Positions 25,618 through 34,693 are shown, counted from the stretch's first letter. The stretch: 64,000 nt of DNA from JACDAL01 sp963849115 (GCA_963849115.1 CAWKGK010000003.1:1-64000), one strand, 5' to 3'. Numbers and translations: made by a program. Notes: generated by a model from the sequence alone, not told the origin.

Positions 25618-26709
25618 CTAGCCCTCTGGCTCGGTGGGCACCTTGATTTCGCCGCTCACGATCTGCTTCTTGTAGGCCTCCAGCTCTTTCTGGATGTCCT
25701 TGGACAGGAGCCGCTCGTTGTCGTTGTATTGATTGACCGCGTAGCCCACACCCTGCTCCGCGAGCCCGAAGACCTGGGTCCCCGGCTTGAACGAACCCTC
25801 CGCCACCTCCTGAATGGCGTCGTGTACCGCAGTGTCGACTCGTTTCAGCATCGAAGTCAGAATTAGCTTTTGCTGTTCTGGGCTGGCGGTCAGAGACTGG
25901 TCGGAGTCGACCCCGATGGCCAGCTTGTTCTGGGATACCGCGGCCTTGAACAGGCCCGAGCCGGACAGCCCCGCGGCGTGGTAGACGATGTCGGCGCCTC
26001 CGTCGTACATCGAGTTCGATAACGCCTCTCCCTTGGTCGGGTCGACGAACGCCTGTGTGGTGTCGCCGATGTATTCGACCAGGATCTCGATGTCGGGATT
26101 GACGGCCTTGGCCCCGGCCTCGTAGCCGGCCTGGAACTTCTCGATAAGTCCCGTGCCCTGTTGCCCGCCGAGAAAGCCGATGGTGCCCGCTTCGCTCTTC
26201 AGCGCCGCCGCGGCTCCCACCAGGAAGCTGCCCTCGTGCTCCTTGAAGGTCAGGTTGGAGACGTTATCGCAGGGCTTGTCGAGGCAGGCGAAACCGTCGA
26301 CGATAGCGAAGTCCGTCTCGGGGAAGTCGGGAGCAACCTTCTGGATGCCCTCCGAGAAGGCGAAGCCCACCGGGATCACCAGGTCGGCGCCCTGCTCGGC
26401 TAGGTTCACGGCGTTGTCGTCACGGTTCGAGCCGGACTGATTGGCTTCGAGCGTGTTGACGTTCTCCTCCGCAACCAAGCCTTCGTCGATGGCGGCCTGC
26501 AGGCCCCGGTAGGCGGCGTCGTTGAAGGACTGGTCGCCGCGGCCCCCGACGTCGAAGGCGATGCCCACCTGGACGTCGCTGCCCCCATCATTTCCGCCGT
26601 TTCCCCCTCCGCTGGGGGAGGTGTCGGCGGGATTCCCGCCTCCGCACGCAGCCGCCGACAGTGCGAGGGCCGCAACGACCATGCTCCACTTTGCTCTAAG
26701 AGTCCTCAC
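25618..26709 (-). CDS. BMP-family nucleoside-binding lipoprotein
   Basis: This 363-residue protein is the substrate-binding part of the importer encoded by the three following genes. It has a short lipoprotein signal (hydrophobic core, SAAAC, then a Gly/Ser/Asn-rich tether) and a BMP domain (VGIAFDVGGRGDQSFNDAAY, GFAFSEGIQKVAPDFPETDF, GFLGGQQGTGLIEKFQAGYE, ADIVYHAAGLSGSGLF). BMP/PnrA proteins bind purine or pyrimidine nucleosides, which fits the salvage genes in the operon. The GTG at 26709 is preceded by GGGGAGG and gives a normal signal; longer in-frame starts are rejected. An imperfect dyad (GCTAC/GTAGC) lies 45-70 bases upstream and may be an operator. Confidence 0.92.
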   Translation of the reverse strand: MRTLRAKWSMVVAALALSAAACGGGNPADTSPSGGGNGGNDGGSDVQVGIAFDVGGRGDQSFNDAAYRGLQAAIDEGLVAEENVNTLEANQSGSNRDDNAVNLAEQGADLVIPVGFAFSEGIQKVAPDFPETDFAIVDGFACLDKPCDNVSNLTFKEHEGSFLVGAAAALKSEAGTIGFLGGQQGTGLIEKFQAGYEAGAKAVNPDIEILVEYIGDTTQAFVDPTKGEALSNSMYDGGADIVYHAAGLSGSGLFKAAVSQNKLAIGVDSDQSLTASPEQQKLILTSMLKRVDTAVHDAIQEVAEGSFKPGTQVFGLAEQGVGYAVNQYNDNERLLSKDIQKELEAYKKQIVSGEIKVPTEPEG

Positions 26710-26803
26710 TCGAAGTCCTCCCCTTGATCTAGATCCGAGACGACCGGATCCCGTTGCTACCTGAGTAGTAGCCTCGAGCATATCGACAGTTCGGCTCGCG
26801 GGA

Positions 26804-26809
26804 TAGGGT
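26804..26809 (+). promoter_or_regulatory. -10 box of the cobalamin adenosyltransferase gene
   Basis: TAGGGT lies 8 bases before the GTG start with no ribosome site between: a leaderless arrangement. Confidence 0.5.
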
Positions 26810-26817
26810 CGGCGGCT

Positions 26818-27375
26818 GTGAAGATCTACACGAGGAAGGGCGACGACGGCACGACCGGGCTGCTCTATGGGGGCCGGGTGTCGAAGGACGACCTCCGCAC
26901 CGAGGTCTACGGGACTCTGGACGAGGTCGTCTCCGCGCTCGGCGTCGCTCGTGCCGCCGGACTTTCGAAGCGGGGTCAGGAGCTGGCCGTGCGTTTGCAG
27001 CGCGAGATGTTCGTCGCCGGGGCCCAGCTGGCCACCGCTGAGGCGAACCAGGCCAAGCTCAAGGACGGAGTGTCCCGGGTGACCGACGCGATGGTGACCC
27101 AGGCCGAGGCAGTCATCGACGAGCTTCTGGCCGAGCATCCTCTGCCTCAAGAGTTTCTGCTCCCCGGCGAGAGCGGTCCTTCGGCCGCGCTCGATGTTGC
27201 CCGCGCTGTAGTGCGCCGAGCCGAGCGCCAGGCCGTCCGGCTCGAGCGGGCTGGCCTGCTGGCGGACCGGGTCGTTCTGCGCTACTTGAACCGGGTTTCG
27301 GACCTGCTGTTCGCACTCGCCCGCTATGAAGAGGCCGAGCTCGGTCTCAGGGCTCAGCCGTCGCGACAGCGGTGA
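26818..27375 (+). CDS. ATP:cob(I)alamin adenosyltransferase, PduO type
   Basis: This 185-residue enzyme transfers the adenosyl group of ATP to cob(I)alamin to give coenzyme B12. The N-terminal ATP-binding segment YTRKGDDGTTGLLYGG and the C-terminal motif VARAVVRRAERQAVRLE with RYLNRVSDLLFALAR are characteristic of the PduO class. It starts with GTG in a leaderless position and overlaps the Nudix gene as GTGA. Possible users of its product, such as B12-dependent mutases, are not in the window. Confidence 0.93.
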   Translation: MKIYTRKGDDGTTGLLYGGRVSKDDLRTEVYGTLDEVVSALGVARAAGLSKRGQELAVRLQREMFVAGAQLATAEANQAKLKDGVSRVTDAMVTQAEAVIDELLAEHPLPQEFLLPGESGPSAALDVARAVVRRAERQAVRLERAGLLADRVVLRYLNRVSDLLFALARYEEAELGLRAQPSRQR

Positions 27376-27887
27376 ACAAGCCGTTCCGTTTCTGCCCCTC
27401 CTGCTCGAGCGGGCTCCCGGGGCGGGACGAGGACGGGACCATCGTTTGTCCCAACTGCGGGCGCCACTGGTACCACAACCCGTCGCCCGCGACCGGCGCG
27501 GTGATAGTGAGAGACGGTCGAGCGCTCGTCTGCAGGCGGGCGTTCGAGCCCGAGGCAGGCAAGTACGACCTCCCGGGCGGCTTTCTGCGTGTGGGCGAGC
27601 ATCCGGTTGCCGGCCTCCGGCGTGAGGTGTCGGAGGAGCTGGGGGTCGAGGTCGACGTCGACACCGCGGACCTCGTCCTGCTTGCCACTCACACCTACGG
27701 TGACGACGACACCTGGAACCTGTCGCTGTGCTTCACCGCGCGCTTGGTATCGGGCGAGCCTGCCCCCGCCGACGATGTCGCCGAGGTTCGCTGGGTCACG
27801 CTGGCGGAGCTCGACGAAATCGAGCTGGCTTGGGCTCACGACCGCGAAGCGATCGAACGAGCCCTGTCCCCGCCGAGTGTTGGATGA
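27372..27887 (+). CDS. Nudix hydrolase with zinc ribbon (NudC-like)
   Basis: This 171-residue hydrolase has an N-terminal zinc ribbon (CPSC and CPNC, residues 8-29) followed by a Nudix domain with an intact box (GGFLRVGEHPVAG then LRREVSEELG). Zinc-ribbon Nudix enzymes such as NudC cleave NADH and related dinucleotides, but the NudC-specific C-terminal pattern is not clear, so the substrate is open. The last codons (SPPSVG) and the stop lie inside palindromic element E, which suggests that the element has replaced the original 3' end. Confidence 0.88.
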   Translation: MNKPFRFCPSCSSGLPGRDEDGTIVCPNCGRHWYHNPSPATGAVIVRDGRALVCRRAFEPEAGKYDLPGGFLRVGEHPVAGLRREVSEELGVEVDVDTADLVLLATHTYGDDDTWNLSLCFTARLVSGEPAPADDVAEVRWVTLAELDEIELAWAHDREAIERALSPPSVG

Positions 27888-27920
27888 GGGTTAAACAGCA
27901 ACCACTGATGACTACTCGGC
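27872..27920. repeat. Palindromic element E at the Nudix 3' end
   Basis: GCCGAGT (27872-27878) and ACTCGGC (27914-27920) are the outer arms. The right half CTGATGACTACTCGGC matches element D (59896) at 14 of 16 bases. The Nudix stop codon lies inside it. It is followed at once by a TAGAAT box for the next gene, as in element B. Confidence 0.6.
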
Positions 27921-27921
27921 C

Positions 27922-27927
27922 TAGAAT
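27922..27927 (+). promoter_or_regulatory. -10 box of the cyclase/ATPase regulator gene
   Basis: TAGAAT lies 9 bases before the ATG at 27937, on the right edge of palindromic element E. The same sequence and position occur after element B at 31492. Confidence 0.5.
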
Positions 27928-27936
27928 CGGCGCCGA

Positions 27937-30900
27937 ATGGTCTGCCTGAGCTGCCGCAAGGAGAACCGGCCCGGCCGAAGATTCTGCTCCCATTGCGGAG
28001 CACCTCTCTCAGTGGCGTGCGTGTCGTGCGGGGAGCCGAACGATCCCGACGATAGGTTCTGCGGCGGGTGTGGAACTCCTTTGACCGCGGGCGTTTCTGC
28101 CGTCACCTCGCCTTTGTCTCCACCGGATCGAACGCCCATGCCGGTAGCGGAGCGCCGGCTCGTTTCCGTCCTCTTTGCCGATTTGGTCGGCTTCACTTCG
28201 TTCTCCGAGGAACGCGATGCCGAAGAGGTCCGAGACCTGCTGGGCAAGTATTTCGAGGACTCCCGTCGGCTCGTCACGCTTTATGGCGGAAGCGTCGAGA
28301 AGTTCATCGGCGACGCGGTCATGGCGGTGTGGGGAGCACCCGTGGCCCAGGAGGACGATGCCGAACGAGCGGTGCGGAGCGCCCTCGATCTGGTCGCGTC
28401 GGTCGAGCGGCTGGGAGCGGATCTTGGCGTCCCCGATCTCCGGGCGCGCGCAGGCGTGCTCACCGGGGAGGCCGCCGTCACGCTGGGGGCTCAAGGACAG
28501 GGCATGGTGGCGGGCGATTTGGTCAATAGTGCCTCCCGGGTGCAGTCGGTGGCCTTGCCGGGACAGGTCTATGTGGGCGAGTCCACGCGGAGGGCGACCG
28601 AGGCGGCCATCTCCTACGAAGACGCGGGCAAGCATCGGCTGAAAGGCAAAGTCGAGACCGTCCCCCTGTGGCGGGCGTCTCGGGTGGTCGCCGGGCGTCG
28701 AGGGGCGCTCAAGCCGGCCGGGCTCGAAGCACCGTTCATCGGACGAGGCCGTGAGCTGAAGGTTCTCAAGGAGTTATTTCACGCATCCGCTGAGGAGCAT
28801 CGGGCACACCTGGTATCGGTGCTTGGTGTGGCCGGCACCGGCAAGTCCCGGATGTCGTGGGAGTTCTTCAAGTACATCGACGGGCTTGCGGGCAACGTCT
28901 ATTGGCATCGGGGTCGCTGCCTGGCCTACGGGGAGGGAGTCGCTTACTGGGCGTTGGTGGAGATGGTCAAGTCCCGCTGCAGCATCGCCGAGGAGGAGGA
29001 GGCTGAATCGGCGCGCGCCAAGCTCAAAGCGATGCTCCAGGAGCACGTTGCCGATCCAGGCGAGCGGCGCCGAATAGAGCCCCGTCTGGCTCATCTCCTC
29101 GGACTCGAGGAAGGCGCTTCTCACAGCCGCGAGGATCTCTTCAGCGCCTGGCGCCTGTTCTTTGAGCGACTGGCCGAGAACAGCCCCACGGTGCTCGTGT
29201 TCGAGGATGTGCACTGGGCTGATACGGCCGTGCTCGACTTTATCGAGCACCTGCTGGAGTGGTCTCGCAACCATCCCCTGTTCATCATCACGTTGGCCCG
29301 CCCCGAGTTCACGGAGCGACGGCCCGGCTGGGGTGCGGGAGGAAGAAACTTCACCTCGCTCTATCTGGAGCCCCTCCCCGCTGAGACGATTCGCGAGCTC
29401 CTGGCCGGCTTGGCTCCCGGGCTTCCCGACGATCTCTGCACGCAGATACTGGCGCGAGCGGAGGGCGTGCCCCTCTATGCCGTCGAGACCATAAGGATGC
29501 TTCTGGACCGGGAGCTGCTCGTCCGTGAGGGCAACTTCTACCGGCCCGCAGGGCAGATCGAGACCCTGGAGGTACCGGAGACACTGCTGGCCCTGGTTGC
29601 CGCCCGTCTGGACGGCCTCACGGCTGAGGAGAGGAGGGTGTGCCAGAACGCCTCCGTGCTGGGTAGAACCTTTGCGGTCCCGGCCCTGGCGACCCTCTCG
29701 GGCCTATCGGAGAGAGAGCTTGAATCGATCCTCAGCACGCTCGTGCGCAAGGAGCTGTTTTCCCATCAGGCCGCCTCTGCTTTTCCCGAGAGCACCTACT
29801 ACGGTTTCCTCCAGGACCTGGTGAGAAAGGTTGCCTACGAGACGCTGTCCAAAAAGGACCGCAAGGCTAAGCAGCTGACCGCGGCCGCAATCATTGAGTC
29901 CTCTGGGAGTGATGAAAGCGAGACGGTGGAGGTCGTTGCCGCCCACTACTTGGCCGCCTACCGGGAGGCCCCGGCCGCCTCGGACGCGGCGGACATCCGG
30001 GACAAGACACGAGGTCTGCTGATTCGTGCGGGCGAACGGGCAGCCTCCTTGGCGGCGCCGGCGGAGGCACAGCGCTACTTCACACAGGCCATCGAGTTGA
30101 CCGATCGGTCGGACACGAAGGCGGAACTGTTGGAGCGGGCGGGACAGATGGCCCTGCAGGGGGGCGGGCTCGAACGGGCGAGAGCCGACTTCGAGTCGGC
30201 GATGGGCATCTTCGCTTCCGCGGGCGACGGCCATTCCTTTGCTCGCGTGACCGCCCGCCTGGGTGAGGTCGACTGGCTCGAGGGCCGGCTCAACGAAGCC
30301 GTGGAGCGGATGGAAGAGGCCTTGCCTGTTCTACTGCGCCACAAGCCCGATGCCGATCTCGCCACGGTGGCCGCGCAGCTCGGCCGCCTGCATTTTTTCA
30401 AGGGCCACGATGCCGGTCTGGCGCTTCAGCGCATCGAAACGGCCCTTTCGATCGCCGAGCCCATGGGTTTTACGGAGGTCGTCTCCCAAGCTCTCAACAC
30501 GAAAGCGTTGGTAATGCTCTATCAGGGACGCCCGGAGGAGTCGCTGGGACTGGTCCGGCATTCACTCGACGTAGCTCTCCAGAACGATCATTCGAGCGCA
30601 GCTCTGCGCGCATACAACAATCTCGGGGAGCTCCTCTTTCGACGCGATCGTTACGAGGAGTCGGTTCGCGTCCACGACGATGGCCTCGCTCTCGCGCGTC
30701 GGGTCGGGGATCGGTTGTGGGAGCACCTCCTGCTCTCGGAGGTGACCTATCCGCTCTACGTCCTGGGCCGCTGGGACGAGGCCCTGGAGCGCGCCTCTCA
30801 GGTCCCCGAGGTGGAGATGGACAGGGCGGACAGCCTCGGGGTGCTGATGGTCGTGCCGGCGATTCTTGTGGCACGCGGCGCTCTCGCGGGAGCGCGAGGA

Positions 30901-31464
30901 ATCCTGGGCGTCTTCAAGCGATTCGAAAGCTCGCACGACGTGCAGGAGCGGGCGGCGCATGCGGTTGCCCGCGCCACCGTCGAGGCAGCCGAAGGGAGCT
31001 TCGGTGACGCTCACGCGGCGGCCAGAGAGGCCATCGATCTCGGCCGTCGGGTCGGACCCGACGGTCACATGTTCAGGATGGGCCTCGAGCGAGCGATGGA
31101 GTCGGCGCTGGCCTTGGGTGACTTCGATGAGGTCGAGTCGCTTCTGGCGACCGTGCACGATCTCCGTCGCGCCGAGACCACTCCGATGCTGAAGGCGATA
31201 GCGCTTCAGTTCAGGGCTCGCCTCGATGCCACGGCGGGATACCTCGAGCCCGTGGAGGAGGGCCTCACGAACGCGGCTGCGCTGTTCCGTGAGATTGGGG
31301 CCATACCGTGGCTCGGCGCGGTCCAGCACGATCTCGGCAACTGTCTCGTCGCTCAGGGGCGAGACGGTGAGGCAGAAGCTCTTCTGGACGAGTCAAGAGG
31401 CATCTTCGAGCGTCTCGAGGCTCGACCCCCGGCCACCCCGAGTAGTGGTCAAGTGGACGGCTAG
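27937..31464 (+). CDS. Class III nucleotide cyclase - AAA ATPase - TPR regulator
   Basis: This 1175-residue signalling protein begins with two zinc ribbons (cysteine pairs 3/6, 17/20, 28/31 and 42/45). A class III adenylate/guanylate cyclase domain follows (about 72-225) with metal ligands Asp82 and Asp126 and transition-state residues Asn197 and Arg201, so it is probably active. Next is a STAND-like ATPase (P-loop GVAGTGKS at 297-304, ILVFEDVHWAD-like Walker B) and then about 600 residues of TPR-like helical repeats. The signal and targets are unknown. A related gene lies at 61174-64000. It starts leaderless, and its last codons lie in palindromic element B. Confidence 0.88.
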   Translation: MVCLSCRKENRPGRRFCSHCGAPLSVACVSCGEPNDPDDRFCGGCGTPLTAGVSAVTSPLSPPDRTPMPVAERRLVSVLFADLVGFTSFSEERDAEEVRDLLGKYFEDSRRLVTLYGGSVEKFIGDAVMAVWGAPVAQEDDAERAVRSALDLVASVERLGADLGVPDLRARAGVLTGEAAVTLGAQGQGMVAGDLVNSASRVQSVALPGQVYVGESTRRATEAAISYEDAGKHRLKGKVETVPLWRASRVVAGRRGALKPAGLEAPFIGRGRELKVLKELFHASAEEHRAHLVSVLGVAGTGKSRMSWEFFKYIDGLAGNVYWHRGRCLAYGEGVAYWALVEMVKSRCSIAEEEEAESARAKLKAMLQEHVADPGERRRIEPRLAHLLGLEEGASHSREDLFSAWRLFFERLAENSPTVLVFEDVHWADTAVLDFIEHLLEWSRNHPLFIITLARPEFTERRPGWGAGGRNFTSLYLEPLPAETIRELLAGLAPGLPDDLCTQILARAEGVPLYAVETIRMLLDRELLVREGNFYRPAGQIETLEVPETLLALVAARLDGLTAEERRVCQNASVLGRTFAVPALATLSGLSERELESILSTLVRKELFSHQAASAFPESTYYGFLQDLVRKVAYETLSKKDRKAKQLTAAAIIESSGSDESETVEVVAAHYLAAYREAPAASDAADIRDKTRGLLIRAGERAASLAAPAEAQRYFTQAIELTDRSDTKAELLERAGQMALQGGGLERARADFESAMGIFASAGDGHSFARVTARLGEVDWLEGRLNEAVERMEEALPVLLRHKPDADLATVAAQLGRLHFFKGHDAGLALQRIETALSIAEPMGFTEVVSQALNTKALVMLYQGRPEESLGLVRHSLDVALQNDHSSAALRAYNNLGELLFRRDRYEESVRVHDDGLALARRVGDRLWEHLLLSEVTYPLYVLGRWDEALERASQVPEVEMDRADSLGVLMVVPAILVARGALAGARGILGVFKRFESSHDVQERAAHAVARATVEAAEGSFGDAHAAAREAIDLGRRVGPDGHMFRMGLERAMESALALGDFDEVESLLATVHDLRRAETTPMLKAIALQFRARLDATAGYLEPVEEGLTNAAALFREIGAIPWLGAVQHDLGNCLVAQGRDGEAEALLDESRGIFERLEARPPATPSSGQVDG

Positions 31465-31487
31465 ATAGAGCATCTCACCACCACTCG
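31439..31487. repeat. Palindromic element B at the regulator 3' end
   Basis: The arms CGAGTAGTGGT (31439-31449) and ACCACCACTCG (31477-31487) pair with one mismatch. The core, including GATAGAGCATCT, matches element D (59896) at about 40 of 48 positions with one gap. The stop codon of the preceding gene lies in the core. Confidence 0.72.
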
Positions 31488-31491
31488 AGCC

Positions 31492-31497
31492 TAGAAT
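31492..31497 (+). promoter_or_regulatory. -10 box of the thiolase gene
   Basis: TAGAAT lies 8 bases before the thiolase ATG, just outside element B, in a leaderless arrangement identical to that after element E. Confidence 0.5.
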
Positions 31498-31505
31498 CGG
31501 GCTCG

Positions 31506-32691
31506 ATGTCCACGATAATCGCGTCCGCGGTAAGAACCCCGGTCGGCAAGTTCGGCTCTGCGCTGCGAACTCGCTCGGCCGTGGAGTTGGGCACGGTCGC
31601 GGTCTCGGAGGCAGTGGCGCGCGCCGGTGTCGAGCCGGCGAACATCGACTACGTCATCATGGGCCATGTCCTTCAGGCCGGGGCGGGACAGATCACCGCC
31701 CGCCAGGTCGCCATAGCCGCCGGCATTCCTCGTGAGGTGCCGGCCCTCACCATCAACAAAGTCTGCTTATCGAGTCTCACGGCTGTAGCCCTTGCCGACC
31801 AGCTCATCCGTGCCGGTGAGATCGAGGTAGCGGTGGCCGGGGGAATGGAGTCGATGTCGAACGCTCCCTATCTCTTGCCCCAGGCGCGCTGGGGGGCCCG
31901 TATGGGCGACGACGAAGTGGTAGACGCCATGGTCCACGACGGGCTGTGGTCGACGTTCACCGAACAGACCATGGGGGAGTCCTCCGACGAGGTGAACGAG
32001 GAGTTGGCAATCTCCCGCGCCGACCAGGACTCGTGGGCCGCCCGCTCCCACCGGCGCGCCGCGGCGGCGTGGGACTCGGGTCGGTTCTCTCAGGAGGTCG
32101 TCGGCGTCGAGATCAAGGGGCCGGCGCGGGGACACTTCGGTGGTCGAGCGCGACGAGGGCATCCGGCCACAGACCACGTTCGATTCCCTGCAGGATCTGC
32201 CTCCGGCGTTCGGGACCAACGGGACCATCACCGTCGGCAATGCCTCACAGCTCTCGGACGGGGCCGCAGCCACGGTCGTCATGAGCGCGGCCCGAGCCGA
32301 GGAGCTGGGTGTCGAACCGCTCGCGGAGATCGTCTCCTACGGGATGTCGGCCGAGCGTTTCGGCTACCTCCACACCGTGCCTGCCCTGGCTCTGCAGACC
32401 GCTCTCAAGAAGGCAGGCAAGGATGTCCACGACCTCGGCCTGGTCGAGATCAACGAGGCGTTCGCCTCGGTCGCCCTGCATTCGACCCGGATGCTCGGCG
32501 TCGACGAGGAGGTCGTCAACGTCAACGGCGGCTCGGTGGCCCTCGGGCACACGATCGGCTCCACCGGCGCGCGCCTGACCGTGACGCTCGTCCACGAGCT
32601 TCGGCGGCGGGGCGTCGAGTACGGCGCCGTGACGCTGTGCGGCGGGGGCGGCCAGGGCGACGCCCTGCTCTTGCGCTCTGTGCACAGCTAG
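31506..32691 (+). CDS. Acetyl-CoA acetyltransferase (thiolase), frameshifted
   Basis: The two parts together encode a thiolase of about 394 residues that interconverts acetyl-CoA and acetoacetyl-CoA or acts in beta-oxidation. The first frame holds the acyl-acceptor Cys (INKVCLSSLTAV) and GGMESMSNAPYLLP. The second holds GTITVGNASQLSDGAAA, EINEAFASV, the His of GGSVALGHTIGSTGAR and the second Cys of VTLCGGGGQGDALL. The frame changes near 32117-32131. Removing one G from the G4 run at 32117-32120 gives a natural join (IKGRRGDTSVVERDEGIRP); a second G4 run is at 32128-32131. Except for the shift every catalytic residue is present, so a sequencing error is likely. Confidence 0.85.
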
Positions 32692-32765
32692 GCCCTGAAG
32701 CGCCCAGCAGTTGCGTAACTTTGGCTGATGCGAAATAGCCATCAGTGTGCAGAAAGGGGCCCACC

Positions 32766-33338
32766 ATGGCCAAGTTGATCTACTCGGCGATCACATCGCT
32801 CGACAGCTACATTGCGGACGAGGACGGCAACTTCGACTGGGCTGCGCCGGACGAGGAGGTGCACACCTTCGTCAACGACCTCGAGCGGCCGGTCGGTACC
32901 TACCTCTACGGGCGCCGGATGTACGAGGTGATGGTCTATTGGGAGACCGCGCACACCTTCGCCGGCCAATCGCCCTTCGAGCAGGACTTCGCAAGGATAT
33001 GGCAGGCGGCCGACAAGATCGTGTACTCCAAGTCGCTGGAGACGGTATCCAGCGCCAGGACGCGGATCGAGCGAGACTTCGACCCTGAAGCGGTCCGGCA
33101 GATGAAGGCGCCGGCGGGACCTGACATCTCCGTGGGCGGTCCCGACCTCGCCGCCCAGGCCATCAAGGCCGGGTTGGTCGACGAGTGCCACCTCTTCGTA
33201 GGGCCCATCGTGGTGGGAGGCGGCAAACAAGCATTCCCCAGCAATGTCCGCCTGAAGCTCGAACTGCTGGACGAGCGCCGTTTCGGCAACGGCGTGGTTC
33301 ATCTCCACTACCGCACCAGGACGGCGCATAGAACATGA
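32766..33338 (+). CDS. RibD/dihydrofolate-reductase-fold reductase
   Basis: This 190-residue protein has the DHFR/RibD C-terminal fold: MAKLIYSAITSLDSYIADED, YLYGRRMYEVM, a central SVGGPDLAAQAIKAGLVDECHLF and PIVVGGGKQAFP. Such stand-alone proteins are NADPH-dependent reductases of unknown substrate and are usually not true DHFRs. The start has AAAGGGG ten bases upstream. It is convergent with the TlpA-like gene, with about 120 bases between them. Confidence 0.85.
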   Translation: MAKLIYSAITSLDSYIADEDGNFDWAAPDEEVHTFVNDLERPVGTYLYGRRMYEVMVYWETAHTFAGQSPFEQDFARIWQAADKIVYSKSLETVSSARTRIERDFDPEAVRQMKAPAGPDISVGGPDLAAQAIKAGLVDECHLFVGPIVVGGGKQAFPSNVRLKLELLDERRFGNGVVHLHYRTRTAHRT

Positions 33339-33458
33339 CCGGTTTGCCACTGTCTCGATGGTGGGACAGCCGCCGTCGCCCGATCATTTCCAGGTTCCGA
33401 GCAAAGGACAGAGCGCCGAGGTTCTCGTGGAGATCTGAATGGTGAGGCACGACTCGGG

Positions 33459-34007
33459 TCAGACCTGCTGGCTGATGATCTCGTTGAGGCCGTCGGGGGT
33501 GATCGGGCCTTCGATGCGGCTCGCCACCGCTCCATCGGAGCCGATCACGATCGTGACCGGCTGGTAGGGGACCTCGTAAAGCTCCCACACCTCGGGCGCG
33601 TGCGCGAGCGGGTAGGAAACCTCGAGCTCTCTCGCATAGGCCTCGCCGTCCGGCACTGTGTCGTTATTCGAGACTCCGATGAAAGAGACCTTGCCTTCGT
33701 ATTTCTCAGCCAACTGGTTGAGATGCGGTTGTTCCGCCCGGCAGATCGTTCACCAGGACTCGAAGAAGTTGAGTACTACCGGGGAGCCGCGTTGGTCGGA
33801 GAGAGTGAAGTCCTTGCCCGTGAAGCTGGTCACAGAGAAGTCGCGACTCGCACCGCCCCCGGCGGCCGGTTGGTCGCCGTTGGCCTTCTCGGAGCCGCTC
33901 GAGCGGGTTCTCTGCTCCGTCTGGGGACCGGCACAGGCGAGCGCCAGCATGGCGAGCGCCACCAGCGCAGCGCCAACCCGAACGGTCGCTCTCATGCCCT
34001 CCATCAT
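33459..34007 (-). CDS. TlpA/ResA-like lipoprotein with in-frame UGA at the active site (possible selenoprotein)
   Basis: A single frame of 182 codons is interrupted only by TGA at 33752-33750. The protein has a lipoprotein signal (LALAC, Cys25), a polar tether and a TlpA-type thioredoxin domain (FTLSDQRGSPVVLNFFESW, then the UGA, then TICRAEQPHL, SFIGVSNND and VPYQPVTIVIG). In the family the residue after SW is the first Cys of WCxxC, so UGA at codon 86 would give W-Sec-T-I-C, with Cys89 as partner. A small hairpin (GCGG-AACAA-CCGC) begins 13 bases after the UGA, where bacterial SECIS elements lie. A TGC-to-TGA mutation or a base error would look the same. No sel genes are in the window. Confidence 0.75.
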
Positions 34008-34022
34008 GGGGCTTCCCGTCGA

Positions 34023-34661
34023 CTAGTCGACTTCGGTGACACGCACCAGCGCCGCCAGTTCGAAGCCCACCGAGGTGACGCCGTCCGGCGTTTCCACGGT
34101 CATGGGCCCCTGCAGCGGAGCCAGGTCCTTGACCCATACCTCGATCCCGGGGCGCAGTCCGATCTGGTCGAGATAGGGGAGCACCTCCTCTTTGATCTCG
34201 GAGATCTGGGCCACTAACCCGCTCTCGCCGGGCTGGAGCTCGCTGAGTCGCCGGGTGGTCCTGAAGTCGACGGGGCAGATGGGGTGGCCGTGGGGACAGA
34301 AGTCGGGGTATTCGAGAGCCTTGGCCAGCGCCTCTTCGACGCGGGCAGAGATTGCGTGCTCGATCTTGTGGGCCTCGGAGTGGACCTCGAACCAGCCCAT
34401 CTTGAGTACGTCCGTGAGCAGGCATTCGACCAGGCGATGGCGCCTGAGCATCGTGTGCGCCAGCCTCCGGCCCTCTGGAGTCAGCAGGATGGTCCCACCC
34501 TGCTCTCTGGTCAGATAACCCTCGCCCGCCAGGCGCTTGAGCATTTCGGAGGCCGAGGGTAGCGAGACATCGAGGATGCGGGCGAGCACGGTGGCGGTTA
34601 TCCGCTCGCCGTCTTCCTCGAGGCGCTTGATCTCTTCGAGGTAGTCCTCGACCCCCCTCAT
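34023..34661 (-). CDS. DtxR/MntR-family metal-dependent repressor
   Basis: This 212-residue regulator has an N-terminal winged helix (ERITATVLARILDVSLPSASEMLKRLAGEGYL), a dimerisation and metal-binding region (VHSEAHKIEHAISARVEEAL, with further possible ligands in CPHGHPICP) and a C-terminal SH3-like FeoA domain (ISEIKEEVLPYLDQIGLRPG). Such proteins repress iron or manganese uptake genes when metal-loaded; which metal is not clear here. A TAGACT box 7 bases before the ATG suggests a leaderless transcript. The TlpA-like gene follows 15 bases downstream and may be co-transcribed. Confidence 0.9.
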   Translation of the reverse strand: MRGVEDYLEEIKRLEEDGERITATVLARILDVSLPSASEMLKRLAGEGYLTREQGGTILLTPEGRRLAHTMLRRHRLVECLLTDVLKMGWFEVHSEAHKIEHAISARVEEALAKALEYPDFCPHGHPICPVDFRTTRRLSELQPGESGLVAQISEIKEEVLPYLDQIGLRPGIEVWVKDLAPLQGPMTVETPDGVTSVGFELAALVRVTEVD

Positions 34662-34668
34662 AGTCCAA

Positions 34669-34674
34669 AGTCTA
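34669..34674 (-). promoter_or_regulatory. -10 box of the DtxR-family gene
   Basis: On the minus strand TAGACT lies 7 bases before the ATG with no ribosome site between. Confidence 0.5.
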
Positions 34675-34693
34675 GGCGCCGCCGGGACTCAGG

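Noticed and set aside
33459..34007. Genome-wide reassignment of UGA
   Set aside because: Many certain genes in the window end with TGA, often in coupled ATGA or GTGA overlaps, so UGA is a normal stop.
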